A DNA stretch of 64,000 nt from Sulfitobacter sp. THAF37 (GCF_009363555.1 NZ_CP045372.1:310001-374000); one strand, 5' to 3'. Positions 1 to 8,172 are shown, numbered from the stretch's first letter. Translations and numbers: made by a program. The notes: generated from the letters alone by a model not told the origin.

Positions 1-232
1 CCAGGTCCAAAACCTCGGCGATGGCCTGCCGCAGGCCCGCGTGATCGGTGGAAGGATAGCGGTGCAGGGTAAAGGCCGCCCTGCGGAACGCTTCCATCGC
101 CGCTTCGGACGGACCCAGAGGGTTTTCGTTGGAGCTGAGCTTGACCACATTCTGGACACCGGCCACATGGCTCGCCCCGCCCTTGTAGAGCTCGATGTCC
201 ATGATGCCGGGCTGCGGCGAAATCTGTGTCAT
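1..232 (-). CDS. hisC: Histidinol-phosphate aminotransferase (5' part only, cut by window edge)
   Basis: The first 77 codons of a PLP-dependent aminotransferase read leftwards off the window. The N-terminus has the HisC hallmarks: a segment containing [11 protein letters not shown] (about residues 32-42) and an [12 protein letters not shown] stretch (about 58-69), which bind substrate phosphate and cofactor in class I/II aminotransferases. The enzyme makes histidinol phosphate from imidazole acetol phosphate in histidine synthesis. The ATG at 232 is the first in frame. The gene lies 65 bp downstream of the homospermidine synthase gene on the same strand, so the two may be co-transcribed. The catalytic lysine lies outside the window. 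A broader-specificity aromatic aminotransferase of the same subfamily cannot be excluded. Confidence 0.85.
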   Translation of the reverse strand, partial: MTQISPQPGIMDIELYKGGASHVAGVQNVVKLSSNENPLGPSEAAMEAFRRAAFTLHRYPSTDHAGLRQAIAEVLDL

Positions 233-297
233 GTGGCGCACTCCATACTGATGGCCCACCTTCTAGCGGCCCGTCAGGGCCTGCACCACCGGTTTCG

Positions 298-1716
298 TCA
301 GCTGGCCAGCACGTTGCGGAAGAGCCAGGGATCGCTCTCGTCGATGTCCTCGGGGAAAAGCTCCCACCGGTTCTGCAGCGGCGTCCAGTCCGTGTAATGC
401 GCCTCGACCGGGCCAAGGTAGGGACGCTGGACCTCAAGGCAGCGGGCATGATCCATCTCGTCCGTCTCGACGATGCCGGCGGTCGGGTTCTCCAGCGCCC
501 AGACCATCCCGGCCAGCACGGCGGAGCTGACCTGCAACCCGGTCGCGTTCTGATAGGGGGCGAGTTCGACCGCTTCGGCGTTGCTGAGACGGGAGCCGTA
601 CCAGAGCGCATTCTTTTCGTGGCCATAAAGCAGCACGCCCAGCTCGTCGATGCCTTCGCTGATCTCGTCCGGCTCCATGATGTGGTGCTTGGTCTGCGTC
701 ACGCCCGAGCCGAACATCTCGTGCAGGGACAGCACCGCGTCGTCGGACGGGTGATAGGCGTAGTGGCAGGTGGGGCGGAACTCCGGCGCGGCGGCCTCGC
801 CCACGGTGTAGTAATCCGATATCGACACGGCCTCGTTATGGGTCACGAGAAAGCCAAACTGCGGCCCCGGCGTGGGGCACCAGGTGTGAACCCGTGTGAT
901 CGCGCCGGGACGTTCGAACCAGATCGCCGCCTGACAGCCGCTGTCATAGCTGTGCGCGTTCTCGGGCATCCAGGTCTCATGCGTGCCCCAGCCCAGTTCG
1001 GCAGGCTGGAACCCTTCGGCGATGAAACCCTCCACCGACCAGGTATTGACGAAGGTCCCGCGGGGGCGGGGCATGCGGCGGGCCTGCGTGTCGCGCTCGG
1101 CGATGTGCACGCCCTTGACCCCCAGAGACTGCATCAGCGTCGCCCAGCCCGCGCGCGTTTCCGGCGTGGTCAGGTCCCTGCCCGTGTCGCGCGCCAGCGT
1201 CAGCAGCGCCTCTTTCACGAACCAGCTGACCATCCCCGGATTGGCCCCGCAGCAGGACACGGCCGTCGGGCCGCCGGGGTTGGCCGCGGCCTCATCCCGG
1301 ACCCGCTGGCGCAGGGCGTAGTTCGTCCGCTCCGCGTTGTTCTGGGTTTCGAAGTAGAACCCTTCCCACGGCTCCACCACCGTGTCGATATAGAGCACCC
1401 CCAGCTCGCGGCAGTATTTCATGATATCCAGGCTGGAGGTATCCACGCTGAGGTTCACACAGAACCCCTTGCCATCCTTGAACAGGTCGCCCAGCAGGTC
1501 GCGGTAATTATCCCGCGTGACCTTTTCAGCGATGTGGCGGATCTTGCGCTGGCTGAGAAAGGTGTGCACGCCTGCGTCCGGCTCGATCACCACCAGCTGA
1601 TCGGCGTCGTAATCGAAATGCCGTTCGATCAGAGGCAGCGTGCCCCGCCCGATGGAGCCGAAGCCGATGATCACGACGGGGCCGTCGATGCGCCCGTAGG
1701 TGGGGTATGTTGTCAT
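298..1716 (-). CDS. hss: Homospermidine synthase
   Basis: A 472-residue protein of the saccharopine-dehydrogenase-like homospermidine synthase family, which makes sym-homospermidine from putrescine with NAD+ as prosthetic group (established for the family). A Rossmann motif, IIGFGSIGRG, sits at residues 16-25. Further in are the family-typical stretches VIEPDAGVH, DTVVEPWEGFY and CCGANPGMVSWF. The ATG at 1716 is chosen because a GAGGA Shine-Dalgarno lies about 8 nt upstream. An open frame extends to 1830 but has no comparable site and no conserved sequence. Length agrees with the alphaproteobacterial enzyme. It lies between a thioesterase gene and hisC on the same strand. Confidence 0.93.
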   Translation of the reverse strand: MTTYPTYGRIDGPVVIIGFGSIGRGTLPLIERHFDYDADQLVVIEPDAGVHTFLSQRKIRHIAEKVTRDNYRDLLGDLFKDGKGFCVNLSVDTSSLDIMKYCRELGVLYIDTVVEPWEGFYFETQNNAERTNYALRQRVRDEAAANPGGPTAVSCCGANPGMVSWFVKEALLTLARDTGRDLTTPETRAGWATLMQSLGVKGVHIAERDTQARRMPRPRGTFVNTWSVEGFIAEGFQPAELGWGTHETWMPENAHSYDSGCQAAIWFERPGAITRVHTWCPTPGPQFGFLVTHNEAVSISDYYTVGEAAAPEFRPTCHYAYHPSDDAVLSLHEMFGSGVTQTKHHIMEPDEISEGIDELGVLLYGHEKNALWYGSRLSNAEAVELAPYQNATGLQVSSAVLAGMVWALENPTAGIVETDEMDHARCLEVQRPYLGPVEAHYTDWTPLQNRWELFPEDIDESDPWLFRNVLAS

Positions 1717-1774
1717 GGCGAGGTCCTCTTGCTTTGGCGGGTCAGCCCGGTGATGCATGACCTGTGCCGCGGGG

Positions 1775-2206
1775 TCAATCCTGCGGGCTGTCGCCTTTTG
1801 GCAGGCAAGCCTCCAGCGCCTGCCGAACATCGTCCGGCCAAGGGATGGAGATGTGCTTGTCGAGGTCCGAGGCCGCCAGGACCTGGGTGCTGGACCAGCG
1901 TTTCTCGCCGTTGCAGCTGATCTCGTGGTACATCGTGACCGAAGAGCGACCGACTTTCCTGACGTGGACTTCGAAGGTCAGCTCTTCGCCGAAGAACGAA
2001 GGGCTGGAAAAGTCCGAGGACAGGTGGACCGTCGGCGTGCCCCAGCGTTCCTCCCAGATGATGCGGTGCCAGGGCCATCCGAGATGCAGCCAGAATTCTT
2101 CGTTCACACCGTTGAGAATGTTGAGGTAGGACGGAAAATAGGCGGTGCCGGATATGTCGCAGTCGCCGAAGTTCAGCATACGGGTGGTCTTGAACGGTAC
2201 TTGCAT
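1775..2206 (-). CDS. Acyl-CoA thioesterase, 4HBT/hotdog fold
   Basis: A 143-residue hotdog-fold protein resembling 4-hydroxybenzoyl-CoA thioesterases. The N-terminal NFGDCDISGTAYFPSYL (residues 12-28) matches the active-site segment of the family, in which the aspartate of the F-x-D-x-D motif (FGDCD here) is catalytic. The substrate cannot be read from sequence; hydrolysis of an acyl- or aryl-CoA in the cytoplasm is the family role. The start at 2206 is preferred over the in-frame ATG at 2221 because GGAGG lies 8 nt upstream of 2206 and overlaps the alternative start. A perfect hairpin repeat (2265-2299) stands about 60 bp upstream. The homospermidine synthase gene follows 58 bp downstream. 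Confidence 0.8.
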   Translation of the reverse strand: MQVPFKTTRMLNFGDCDISGTAYFPSYLNILNGVNEEFWLHLGWPWHRIIWEERWGTPTVHLSSDFSSPSFFGEELTFEVHVRKVGRSSVTMYHEISCNGEKRWSSTQVLAASDLDKHISIPWPDDVRQALEACLPKGDSPQD

Positions 2207-2264
2207 CGGTGGGTCCTCCATTGGGAAGGCTTTCTACACGCGGCGGTCCGGCTTTCCCATCCTC

Positions 2265-2299
2265 AAAAGAAGACATGTCAAAAATGACATGTCTTCTTT
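2265..2299. repeat. Hairpin repeat, copy 1
   Basis: A perfect inverted repeat with 15-bp arms (AAAGAAGACATGTCA and its complement) around an AAAA loop, spanning 2266-2299. With one leading A, 35 nt are identical to copy 2 at 2507-2541. It lies about 60 bp upstream of the thioesterase start on the minus strand. It could be a protein-binding operator, a dispersed palindromic repeat, or a terminator. The identity of loop and arms in both copies favours a copied unit. Confidence 0.85.
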
Positions 2300-2506
2300 G
2301 GCGTTTCGAAAAGGCGGCCACCCGGCCTGTCCTGAAGCCGCTCCATGGGAAGGCGTGAGTGATGCAAGATGCGTTTGGGCGTGCCTCGCGAAGCGCCTGT
2401 TTGGGTGCCGCGCCCTGCCCCCCCACGCGCACATCGCCCGATCAAGAGCACCGGCGGACCCGCCCACTGGTCCGGTTAACTCCGTCTTCACCCTCTCTCA
2501 CTACCC

Positions 2507-2541
2507 AAAAGAAGACATGTCAAAAATGACATGTCTTCTTT
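2507..2541. repeat. Hairpin repeat, copy 2
   Basis: Identical over 35 nt to the repeat at 2265-2299, including the AAAA loop. It ends 27 bp before the ATG of the small gene at 2569, so it would lie in the leader or core promoter of that gene. The copies are in equivalent positions relative to the two divergent genes, which makes a shared regulator possible. That is inference from spacing alone. Confidence 0.85.
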
Positions 2542-2568
2542 CTCAAACGGCGGCGGAGGCGACCGGAC

Positions 2569-2955
2569 ATGCTGACCTACAGACCCGATAAGTTCGAAAA
2601 GATCTACCATACCGCTGACGGGGCCGCGCTTTGGGCATTCCTGCACCAGCCCGACATCCTCTTGCGCATGGAAACAGCAACCTACCTCGGCCGCCCGGCG
2701 GTCGAACCCCTGTCTCCCGCCCTGCTGGCACGGTTCGGCGCCGTGATACATGAACGGCAGATCAGGCAGATGATCGGCCACATGGTGCGGCAGATCATGG
2801 AAGCGCGCGGCTACCTGCTGGACCGCAGCGGCGTCCGCATCCGGCGGCGGGGCAACCTGTTCTTCAGCGGCAGCCGCTACCGTCTGCCCGAACAGAAAAA
2901 GGCCGCGCCAACTGGTGGCGCGGCCTTTCCGGAATGGACTGGCGAAAAAGCTTAG
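2569..2955 (+). CDS. Hypothetical protein, 128 aa
   Basis: I do not recognise this protein. It is basic, has no signal peptide or membrane segment, and contains an Arg-rich run ([19 protein letters not shown], about residues 87-105) that could contact nucleic acid. The ATG at 2569 follows GGCGGAGGCGACC, whose GGAGG lies about 11 nt upstream. The last 18 codons run through a GC-rich hairpin (2896-2928) that looks like the rpsD terminator, and the stop overlaps the rpsD stop by 4 bp. Convergent overlap with a terminator inside the frame suggests that the conserved part ends near residue 110, or that the C-terminus is newly acquired. It could alternatively be a non-coding region; codon use looks genuine. 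Confidence 0.6.
   Translation: MLTYRPDKFEKIYHTADGAALWAFLHQPDILLRMETATYLGRPAVEPLSPALLARFGAVIHERQIRQMIGHMVRQIMEARGYLLDRSGVRIRRRGNLFFSGSRYRLPEQKKAAPTGGAAFPEWTGEKA
2896..2928. terminator. Bidirectional Rho-independent terminator (rpsD / small gene)
   Basis: The stem GGCCGCGCCA (2901-2910) pairs perfectly with 2916-2925 across a 5-nt loop. It is flanked by AAAAA on the left (TTTTT for minus-strand transcripts) and TTT on the right. It lies 27 bp past the rpsD stop codon and is inside the reading frame of the convergent gene. Confidence 0.85.
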
Positions 2956-3572
2956 TTCTTCGCGTAGAATTCGACGACCAGGTTCGGTTCCATCATCACC
3001 GGATAGGGCACGTCGCCCAGCGCGGGTGTGCGAACGAACGTCGCGGTCATCTTGGAGTGGTCCGCCTCGATGTAATCGGGCACGTCGCGCTCGGGCAGCT
3101 GGGTGGCTTCCAGCAGCGCGACCATCTGCTTGGACCGGTCGCGGACCTCGATCACGTCACCCTCTTTCACGCGGTAGGAGGGGATGTTCACCTTGCGACC
3201 GTTCACGCGGACGTGTCCGTGGTTCACGAACTGGCGCGCGGCGAACACGGTCGCCACGAACTTGGCGCGGTAGACCACGGCGTCCAGGCGACGCTCCAGC
3301 AGACCGATCAGGTTCTCACCGGTGTCGCCCTTGACGCGCTCGGCTTCACCATAAATGCGGCGGAATTGCTTTTCGGTCAGGTCGCCGTAGTAGCCTTTGA
3401 GCTTCTGCTTGGCGCGCAGCTGAATGCCGAAATCGGAAAGCTTGCCCTTGCGGCGCTGGCCGTGCTGGCCGGGGCCGTATTCGCGGCGGTTGACCGGGGA
3501 CTTCGGACGGCCCCAGATGTTTTCGCCCATGCGGCGGTCGATCTTGTGCTTGGCAGCGGTGCGTTTGGTCAC
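2952..3572 (-). CDS. rpsD: 30S ribosomal protein S4
   Basis: A 206-residue S4 protein of standard length. It starts [16 protein letters not shown] and contains the S4 RNA-binding domain in its middle ([13 protein letters not shown] through [20 protein letters not shown], about residues 91-145). It nucleates 30S assembly by binding 16S rRNA. A strong SD (AAAGGAGAAC) precedes the ATG. It is monocistronic here, away from the alpha operon, with its own sigma70-like promoter (3680-3707), a ~100-nt structured leader and a terminator just past the stop. Confidence 0.97.
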   Translation of the reverse strand: MTKRTAAKHKIDRRMGENIWGRPKSPVNRREYGPGQHGQRRKGKLSDFGIQLRAKQKLKGYYGDLTEKQFRRIYGEAERVKGDTGENLIGLLERRLDAVVYRAKFVATVFAARQFVNHGHVRVNGRKVNIPSYRVKEGDVIEVRDRSKQMVALLEATQLPERDVPDYIEADHSKMTATFVRTPALGDVPYPVMMEPNLVVEFYAKN

Positions 3573-3673
3573 GGCTGTTCTCCTTTATAAGGCCCCGAGG
3601 GGCGGTAAAGGGCGTTGTCCTCTGGGTTTCCCCCGACAGGCATCCCCTTGCGGGGGCCACCAACACCAATGAA
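3573..3673 (-). promoter_or_regulatory. Structured 5' leader of rpsD
   Basis: About 100 nt separate the predicted transcription start from the rpsD ATG. On the minus strand the leader can form a CCCC/GGGG stem with a 4-nt loop (3644-3655) and a GCCCC-TC-GGGGC hairpin (3592-3603) that ends a few nt before the Shine-Dalgarno. S4 represses its own translation through leader structures in other bacteria, so a similar role is possible. Only the stems are visible. Confidence 0.4.
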
Positions 3674-3679
3674 GCCGCG

Positions 3680-3707
3680 CTTATACGGGCGCGCCGCGGC
3701 GAGTCAA
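3680..3707 (-). promoter_or_regulatory. Probable sigma70 promoter of rpsD
   Basis: On the minus strand, TTGACT (3707-3702) and TATAAG (3685-3680) are separated by 16 bp. Both are close to the housekeeping consensus, and the position gives a leader of about 100 nt. Confidence 0.6.
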
Positions 3708-3733
3708 TGCATGAATTCCCAAAGAACGCCTGC

Positions 3734-3761
3734 TTGACTTCCCCCCCGCTTCACCTAATTC
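3734..3761 (+). promoter_or_regulatory. Possible promoter of the LOV kinase gene
   Basis: TTGACT at 3734-3739 and TAATTC at 3756-3761 are separated by 16 bp in an otherwise C-rich stretch. Initiation near 3768 would leave a leader of about 85 nt before the chosen ATG at 3853. The -10 match is weak. Confidence 0.3.
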
Positions 3762-3852
3762 GCTCAAAGCCGTCATGCTCTTGTCCAATCGGCAGCGTGG
3801 GATGGTAGAAAGTGACCCGGCAACCAGTGACCCACGACGCGTTGAGACCAAA

Positions 3853-4929
3853 ATGAGTGAAGATGAGAAAAGACAGGCACACCGGGCATTCGACGACAGC
3901 CCGAAGCGTTTTCGCGAGAAACATGCCGACGACCAGTTTTCCGGAGCCTCCGGGGTTCTGTTCGAACAGGCCATGGCCCAGACCCGTATGGCGATCTGTC
4001 TGTCGGACCCCAATGCCGAAGACAGCCCCATCGTCTTTGCGAACCGCGCCTTCATCGAGCTTACGGGCTACGACGAGCAAGAGATCGTAGGCCGCAACTG
4101 CCGGTTCCTGCAGGGGCCGGAGACCGATCCGGCGGCGGTCCGGCGCATTCGCACCGCGCTGGAAAGCGAATCCGTCATCGTTGTCGAACTGGTGAACTAC
4201 CGCAAGAACGGCGAGAAATTCTGGAACGCGCTGCACCTCGGTCCGATCTACAACGAAAACAACGAACTGCTCTATTATTTCGGCAGCCAGTGGGACGTCT
4301 CGGATGTGCATGCCGCGCGCGCCGAGGAAGCGAACGCCAAGGCGATGTCGCGCGAGCTGTCGCACAGGATGAAGAACATGTTCTCGGTGATCGCCTCCAT
4401 CGTCTCGATCACGGGCCGGATGGAGGGGGCGCCCCAAATCGCGGATACCATCAACCAGCGCATCCGCGCCCTGGGCCGCGCCTATGAACCCACGCTGGAC
4501 GACGCCCGCCTCGGCGCAATCGAGGTCGGACAGGCGGTCCGGTCGGTGCTGTCGCCCTACGACCCCGAACAGGAACGGATCGAGTTCGACGGGAACGGCC
4601 TGCGGGCCGAGGCCAACGTGGTGTCGATCCTGGGCCTTTCCCTGCATGAACTGGCCAGCAATGCGATGAAATACGGCGCCCTGGCCGGGGATCACGGCAG
4701 GGTCAGGGTCGCCTGGCGGCTGGACGGGGATACCGCCGTCGGCGAGGCCCGGCGGTTATCGCTGGAATGGACGGAAACCGGGGGCGCCACGCCGGAGCGC
4801 CGCGAAAGCTCCGGCGGCACCGGACACAGCATCGTGGAAACGCTGCTGCGCTCTGCCGACGGTGGAATTGAATACGACTGGCGGCCCGAAGGGCTACACG
4901 CCCACATTACCTTGCCGCTGATATACTAG
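3853..4929 (+). CDS. Blue-light-sensing LOV histidine kinase (HWE/HisKA_2 type)
   Basis: A 358-residue soluble kinase. Residues about 32-150 form a LOV/PAS domain with the flavin-binding signature GRNCRFLQGP; Cys83 is the residue that forms the photo-adduct with FMN in LOV domains. Next comes the phospho-acceptor segment ELSHRMKNMFSVI (His171), typical of HWE/HisKA_2 kinases. The ATPase domain contains HELASNAMKYGAL (N-box, about 265-277) and a C-terminal GGTGHSIVETLL. It should autophosphorylate in response to blue light. In-frame ATGs at 3775 and 3802 are possible starts, but the LOV domain is complete from 3853. A receiver-only response regulator follows 8 bp downstream and is the probable partner. 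Confidence 0.88.
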   Translation: MSEDEKRQAHRAFDDSPKRFREKHADDQFSGASGVLFEQAMAQTRMAICLSDPNAEDSPIVFANRAFIELTGYDEQEIVGRNCRFLQGPETDPAAVRRIRTALESESVIVVELVNYRKNGEKFWNALHLGPIYNENNELLYYFGSQWDVSDVHAARAEEANAKAMSRELSHRMKNMFSVIASIVSITGRMEGAPQIADTINQRIRALGRAYEPTLDDARLGAIEVGQAVRSVLSPYDPEQERIEFDGNGLRAEANVVSILGLSLHELASNAMKYGALAGDHGRVRVAWRLDGDTAVGEARRLSLEWTETGGATPERRESSGGTGHSIVETLLRSADGGIEYDWRPEGLHAHITLPLIY

Positions 4930-4937
4930 GAGACCAG

Positions 4938-5312
4938 ATGCCCGAAACGATGAACAGTGTGCGGGGTTGCCGAAAGCGAATACTCGTCCTTGATGACGAG
5001 GCGCTGATCCTGATGGACCTTGAGTTTTCCCTGGCGGATGCCGGGTTCACCCCCGTCACTGCAAGCTCGGCGGAGCGCGCACTCGCCCTTATCGAGGAGG
5101 ATCGGCCCGATGCCGCGGTGCTCGATGTGAACCTGGGGCGGGGCAACACCTGCGAGCCGGTCGCGGCCAGGCTCAAGGATATCGGCGTCCCCTTCGTGCT
5201 GCATACCGGCGATCTGGATCGCCAGGGCGAGATGGTGACACGGTTCGAAGTCCCCATCGTGGCCAAACCGTCCTCACCCGAAGAGATCCGGCAGGCGATC
5301 CTCAGCCTTTAG
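4938..5312 (+). CDS. Single-domain response regulator
   Basis: A 124-residue CheY-like receiver with no output domain. The acidic pair Asp19-Asp20, phospho-acceptor Asp63 (VLDVNLG), Thr/Ser position (HTGD, Thr90) and Lys110 (AKP) are all present, so it should be phosphorylatable. AGGAG lies just upstream of the ATG and the gene starts 8 bp after the LOV kinase stop, implying one operon and a cognate pair. Receivers next to HWE kinases often act as phosphate sinks or signal by protein contact. It overlaps the convergent tag gene by 39 bp. Confidence 0.87.
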   Translation: MPETMNSVRGCRKRILVLDDEALILMDLEFSLADAGFTPVTASSAERALALIEEDRPDAAVLDVNLGRGNTCEPVAARLKDIGVPFVLHTGDLDRQGEMVTRFEVPIVAKPSSPEEIRQAILSL

Positions 5313-5876
5313 TGCCATGTCCGCCACCGGCCCGTGCCGGTGGCAGGTCACGATGTGATCGTTGACCAATCCGCAGGCCTCCATCCAGGCATAGACGATG
5401 GTGGGACCGCAGAACTTGAAACCCGCCTTCTTGAGGTCCTTCGACACCTGCGCCGACAGCGGTGTCTGCGGCGGGACGTCCGCCTGCGTGGCAAATCGGT
5501 TCTGCAGCGGCACGCCCTGCACGTAGCGCCACACGAATTCCGCAAACCCTTCGCGGGCCTCGATCTGCTGCCAGGCGCGGGCGTTGGCGATGGCCGCCTC
5601 GATCTTGCCCCTGTGGCGTATGATGCCCGGATCCTGCAACAGACGGTCGACATCGGCCGCCCCCCATCCGGCGATGCGGTGGGGATCGAACCCTTCAAAG
5701 GCGGCGCGGAAATTCTCGCGTTTCTTCAGGATCGTGATCCAGCTCAGCCCGGCCTGAAAGCCGTCCAGGATCAGCTTTTCCCACAGCGCCCTGCTGTCGT
5801 ATTCCGGCACGCCCCATTCCGTGTCGTGGTAGGCGATATATACCGGATCGTCCCCGGCCCATGCGCAGCGTTCCAT
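5274..5876 (-). CDS. tag: DNA-3-methyladenine glycosylase I
   Basis: A 200-residue Tag-family base-excision enzyme that removes 3-methyladenine from alkylated DNA. The N-terminus MERCAWAGDDP-YIAYHDTEWG supplies Cys4 and His17, and the C-terminus DHIVTCHRH supplies His and Cys near residues 175-179. These are the four zinc ligands known in E. coli Tag. The ATG at 5876 has GGGGGAG 6 nt upstream; an in-frame TTG at 5894 is less likely. The 3' end overlaps the response-regulator gene tail to tail by 39 bp, so the two coding ends constrain each other. Confidence 0.94.
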   Translation of the reverse strand: MERCAWAGDDPVYIAYHDTEWGVPEYDSRALWEKLILDGFQAGLSWITILKKRENFRAAFEGFDPHRIAGWGAADVDRLLQDPGIIRHRGKIEAAIANARAWQQIEAREGFAEFVWRYVQGVPLQNRFATQADVPPQTPLSAQVSKDLKKAGFKFCGPTIVYAWMEACGLVNDHIVTCHRHGPVADMALKAEDRLPDLFG

Positions 5877-5977
5877 CACCGCTCCCCCGTCCAAAAAATT
5901 AACGCAAATTCGCCCCTTAAAGCGCCGTTATCACTTTGCCGGACATGTTGGCGCAGACCTTGGGGAAAGTACATGCC

Positions 5978-6820
5978 GTGACAACCAGACAGAAACACCT
6001 ACGGGCCGACGTGCCCGCCGATGCCGTCAGCCCGCTGGTCCATGCCGTCAGCGCGCGCGACCGCAGAACGCTCGACATGGTCCGCGACGCCGTCGCGCAT
6101 GGGGAAACGCTGCTGGCCTATCAGCCTGTGGTCTCGGCCAAAGCGCCCGAAACCATCGCCTTTTACGAAGGGCTGATCCGGGTTCTGGACGCAACCGGGC
6201 GTGTCATTCCGGCGCGGGAGTTCATGCCGGTGATCGAGGACACCGAGCTTGGCCGCCAGATCGACGTGATCGCCCTGCGCATGGGGCTGACCGCGTTGCA
6301 GCGCCACCCGTCCCTGCGGCTGTCCATCAACATGTCCGCCCGATCCATAGGTTACAAGGAATGGAGCCGCCTGCTCCACCGCGTCCTCGGCCGCGATCCT
6401 ACCCTGGGCGAACGGCTGATTCTGGAGATCTCGGAAAGCTCGGCCATGACCGTGCCGGAACTGGTAGTGGACCTGATGGATGAACTGCAGCCGCGCGGCG
6501 TCTGCTTTGCCCTGGACGACTTCGGCGCAGGTCAGATCGCGATCCGCTATTTCAAGGACTTCCTCTTTGACGTGATCAAGATCGACGGCCAGTTCATCCG
6601 TGGTATCGCGCATGACGCGGACAACCGGGCGCTGACCGGGGCGCTGGTATCCATTGCGCGGCATTTCGACATGCTTACCGTGGCCGAAAACGTCGAAACC
6701 GCGCGCGACGCCGCCACCCTGGCCGCCCTCGGCCTTGACTGCATGCAGGGATATCATTTCGGCGCACCGACGACCCGGCCCGGCTGGCAGGCCGCGCTGG
6801 GGCGAAACGCGGCCGGATAG
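5978..6820 (+). CDS. EAL-domain protein, probable c-di-GMP phosphodiesterase
   Basis: A stand-alone EAL domain of about 280 residues with no sensor or membrane segment. The signature Glu is in YEGLIR (EGL instead of EAL). Also present are NMSARS, LEISES, the metal-binding pair in ALDDFGAG, the catalytic-Lys segment VIKIDGQFI, AENVET and QGYHFGAP. All main catalytic positions appear intact, so c-di-GMP hydrolysis is plausible. The start is uncertain: GTG at 5978 has GGGGAAAG 8 nt upstream and is preferred here, while ATG at 5945 or TTG at 5936 would add 11-14 residues but have no Shine-Dalgarno. Confidence 0.8.
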   Translation: MTTRQKHLRADVPADAVSPLVHAVSARDRRTLDMVRDAVAHGETLLAYQPVVSAKAPETIAFYEGLIRVLDATGRVIPAREFMPVIEDTELGRQIDVIALRMGLTALQRHPSLRLSINMSARSIGYKEWSRLLHRVLGRDPTLGERLILEISESSAMTVPELVVDLMDELQPRGVCFALDDFGAGQIAIRYFKDFLFDVIKIDGQFIRGIAHDADNRALTGALVSIARHFDMLTVAENVETARDAATLAALGLDCMQGYHFGAPTTRPGWQAALGRNAAG

Positions 6821-6840
6821 ATCCTTAGACGTAGGTTCAG

Positions 6841-6869
6841 TTGCCGCCTGTGGGTCCATGAGATATGAC
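6841..6869 (+). promoter_or_regulatory. Probable phaA promoter
   Basis: TTGCCG (6841-6846) and TATGAC (6864-6869) are separated by 17 bp and fit sigma70 spacing. Initiation near 6876 would leave a leader of about 76 nt before phaA. Confidence 0.4.
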
Positions 6870-6952
6870 GTTTCCAGAGGGCAGAGGAGTCGCGGCATTC
6901 ACCCCCGCCGCGGGAACACGCTTCTGCACAACACAGAGAGGAACGCTATCTC

Positions 6953-8128
6953 ATGACCAATGTCGTCATTGCATCTGCCGCGCGCACGCCTGTGGGCAGC
7001 TTTGGAGGTTCATTCGCCAACACGCCGGCCCATGATCTGGGCGCCGCCGTGCTCCGGGAACTCATCGCCCGTGCGGGCGTCGATGCTGCCGACGTGTCGG
7101 AAACGATCCTTGGCCAGGTGCTGACCGCCGCACAGGGCCAGAACCCTGCCCGCCAGGCCCATATCAACGCCGGTCTGCCGACCGAATCCGCCGCATGGTC
7201 CATCAACCAGGTCTGCGGCTCCGGTCTGCGCGCCGTGGCACTGGCGGCCCAGCACATCCAGCTTGGGGATGCGTCCATCGTCGCGGCGGGCGGTCAGGAA
7301 AACATGACCATGTCGCCGCACGCGCAGAACCTGCGCGCAGGTCAGAAGATGGGCGACCTGCAATTCATCGACACGATGATCAAGGACGGTCTGTGGGACG
7401 CCTTCAACGGCTACCACATGGGCCAGACCGCCGAAAACGTCGCCGAGAAATGGCAGATCAGCCGCGACGCGCAGGACGAATTCGCCGTCGCATCGCAGAA
7501 CAAGGCCGAAGCCGCCCAAAAGGCCGGGAAATTCCAGGACGAAATTGTCGCCTTCACGGTCAAGGGCCGCAAGAGCGACACGGTTGTCGACAGCGATGAA
7601 TACATCCGCCACGGCGCCACGATCGAAGCCATGCAGAAACTGCGCCCCGCCTTCACCAAGGACGGCTCCGTGACCGCGGCCAACGCCTCGGGCCTCAATG
7701 ACGGTGCCGCCGGTGCCCTGCTGATGAGCGCGGATGAAGCCGAGAAGCGCGGCATCGAACCGCTGGCCCGGATTGCATCCTATGCCACTGCCGGTCTGGA
7801 CCCGTCGATCATGGGGGTCGGCCCGATCTACGCCAGCCGCAAGGCGCTGGAAAAGGCCGGCTGGAAGCCCGAGGACCTGGATCTGGTGGAAGCCAACGAA
7901 GCCTTCGCCGCACAAGCCTGTGCCGTGAACAAGGACATGGGCTGGGATCCGTCGATCGTCAACGTCAACGGCGGCGCCATCGCCATCGGCCACCCGATCG
8001 GTGCCTCGGGGGCGCGCATCCTCAACACCCTGCTGTTCGAAATGAAGCGCCGCGGTGCCAAGAAAGGTCTTGCAACCCTGTGTATCGGCGGTGGCATGGG
8101 TGTCGCCATGTGTCTCGAACGCCCCTGA
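6953..8128 (+). CDS. phaA: Acetyl-CoA C-acetyltransferase (biosynthetic thiolase)
   Basis: A 391-residue thiolase that condenses two acetyl-CoA to acetoacetyl-CoA, the first step of polyhydroxybutyrate synthesis. The acyl-accepting Cys88 lies in [11 protein letters not shown], His347 in [11 protein letters not shown], and the proton-donating Cys377 in [17 protein letters not shown] precedes the ATG. A strong terminator follows directly. phaB lies about 1 kb downstream, with a frameshifted patatin-like gene between. The sequence and context fit the biosynthetic (PhaA/AtoB) rather than the fatty-acid-degrading thiolases. Confidence 0.93.
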   Translation: MTNVVIASAARTPVGSFGGSFANTPAHDLGAAVLRELIARAGVDAADVSETILGQVLTAAQGQNPARQAHINAGLPTESAAWSINQVCGSGLRAVALAAQHIQLGDASIVAAGGQENMTMSPHAQNLRAGQKMGDLQFIDTMIKDGLWDAFNGYHMGQTAENVAEKWQISRDAQDEFAVASQNKAEAAQKAGKFQDEIVAFTVKGRKSDTVVDSDEYIRHGATIEAMQKLRPAFTKDGSVTAANASGLNDGAAGALLMSADEAEKRGIEPLARIASYATAGLDPSIMGVGPIYASRKALEKAGWKPEDLDLVEANEAFAAQACAVNKDMGWDPSIVNVNGGAIAIGHPIGASGARILNTLLFEMKRRGAKKGLATLCIGGGMGVAMCLERP

Positions 8129-8138
8129 ACGGGCTATC

Positions 8139-8172
8139 GGCGCGGCCTGTCACCCGGGCCGCGCCGGCTTTT
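8139..8172 (+). terminator. Rho-independent terminator after phaA
   Basis: The stem GGCGCGGCC (8139-8147) pairs with 8157-8165 and is followed 3 nt later by TTTT (8169-8172). It ends only 4 bp before the ATG of the patatin-like gene, leaving that gene no room for its own promoter or a normal ribosome-binding site downstream of it. Confidence 0.8.

Larger units (their letters stand above)
2207..2568. other. 362-bp intergenic region between divergent genes
   Basis: This is the longest gene-free stretch of the window. It holds two identical hairpin repeats, each close to one of the two divergent genes, with about 207 bp of ordinary GC-rich DNA between them. Open frames across it in several phases all read through the repeats and have no recognisable protein signature, so I see no gene here. 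Promoters for both flanking genes should lie here, but I cannot pick convincing -35/-10 pairs. Confidence 0.6.

Noticed and set aside
226..1920. Long plus-strand open frame of 564 codons
   Set aside because: It is antisense to the clear homospermidine synthase gene; high-GC codon use keeps opposite frames open. Its translation is His/Arg/Gly-rich with no family signature.
2300..2506. A small gene or RNA between the two hairpin repeats
   Set aside because: No Shine-Dalgarno with a protein-like frame and no recognisable RNA structure; GC content resembles ordinary spacer.
6172..6189. EAL protein as degenerate because of EGL
   Set aside because: The Ala is variable in active enzymes; the catalytic Glu, Asp pair and Lys segments are present.
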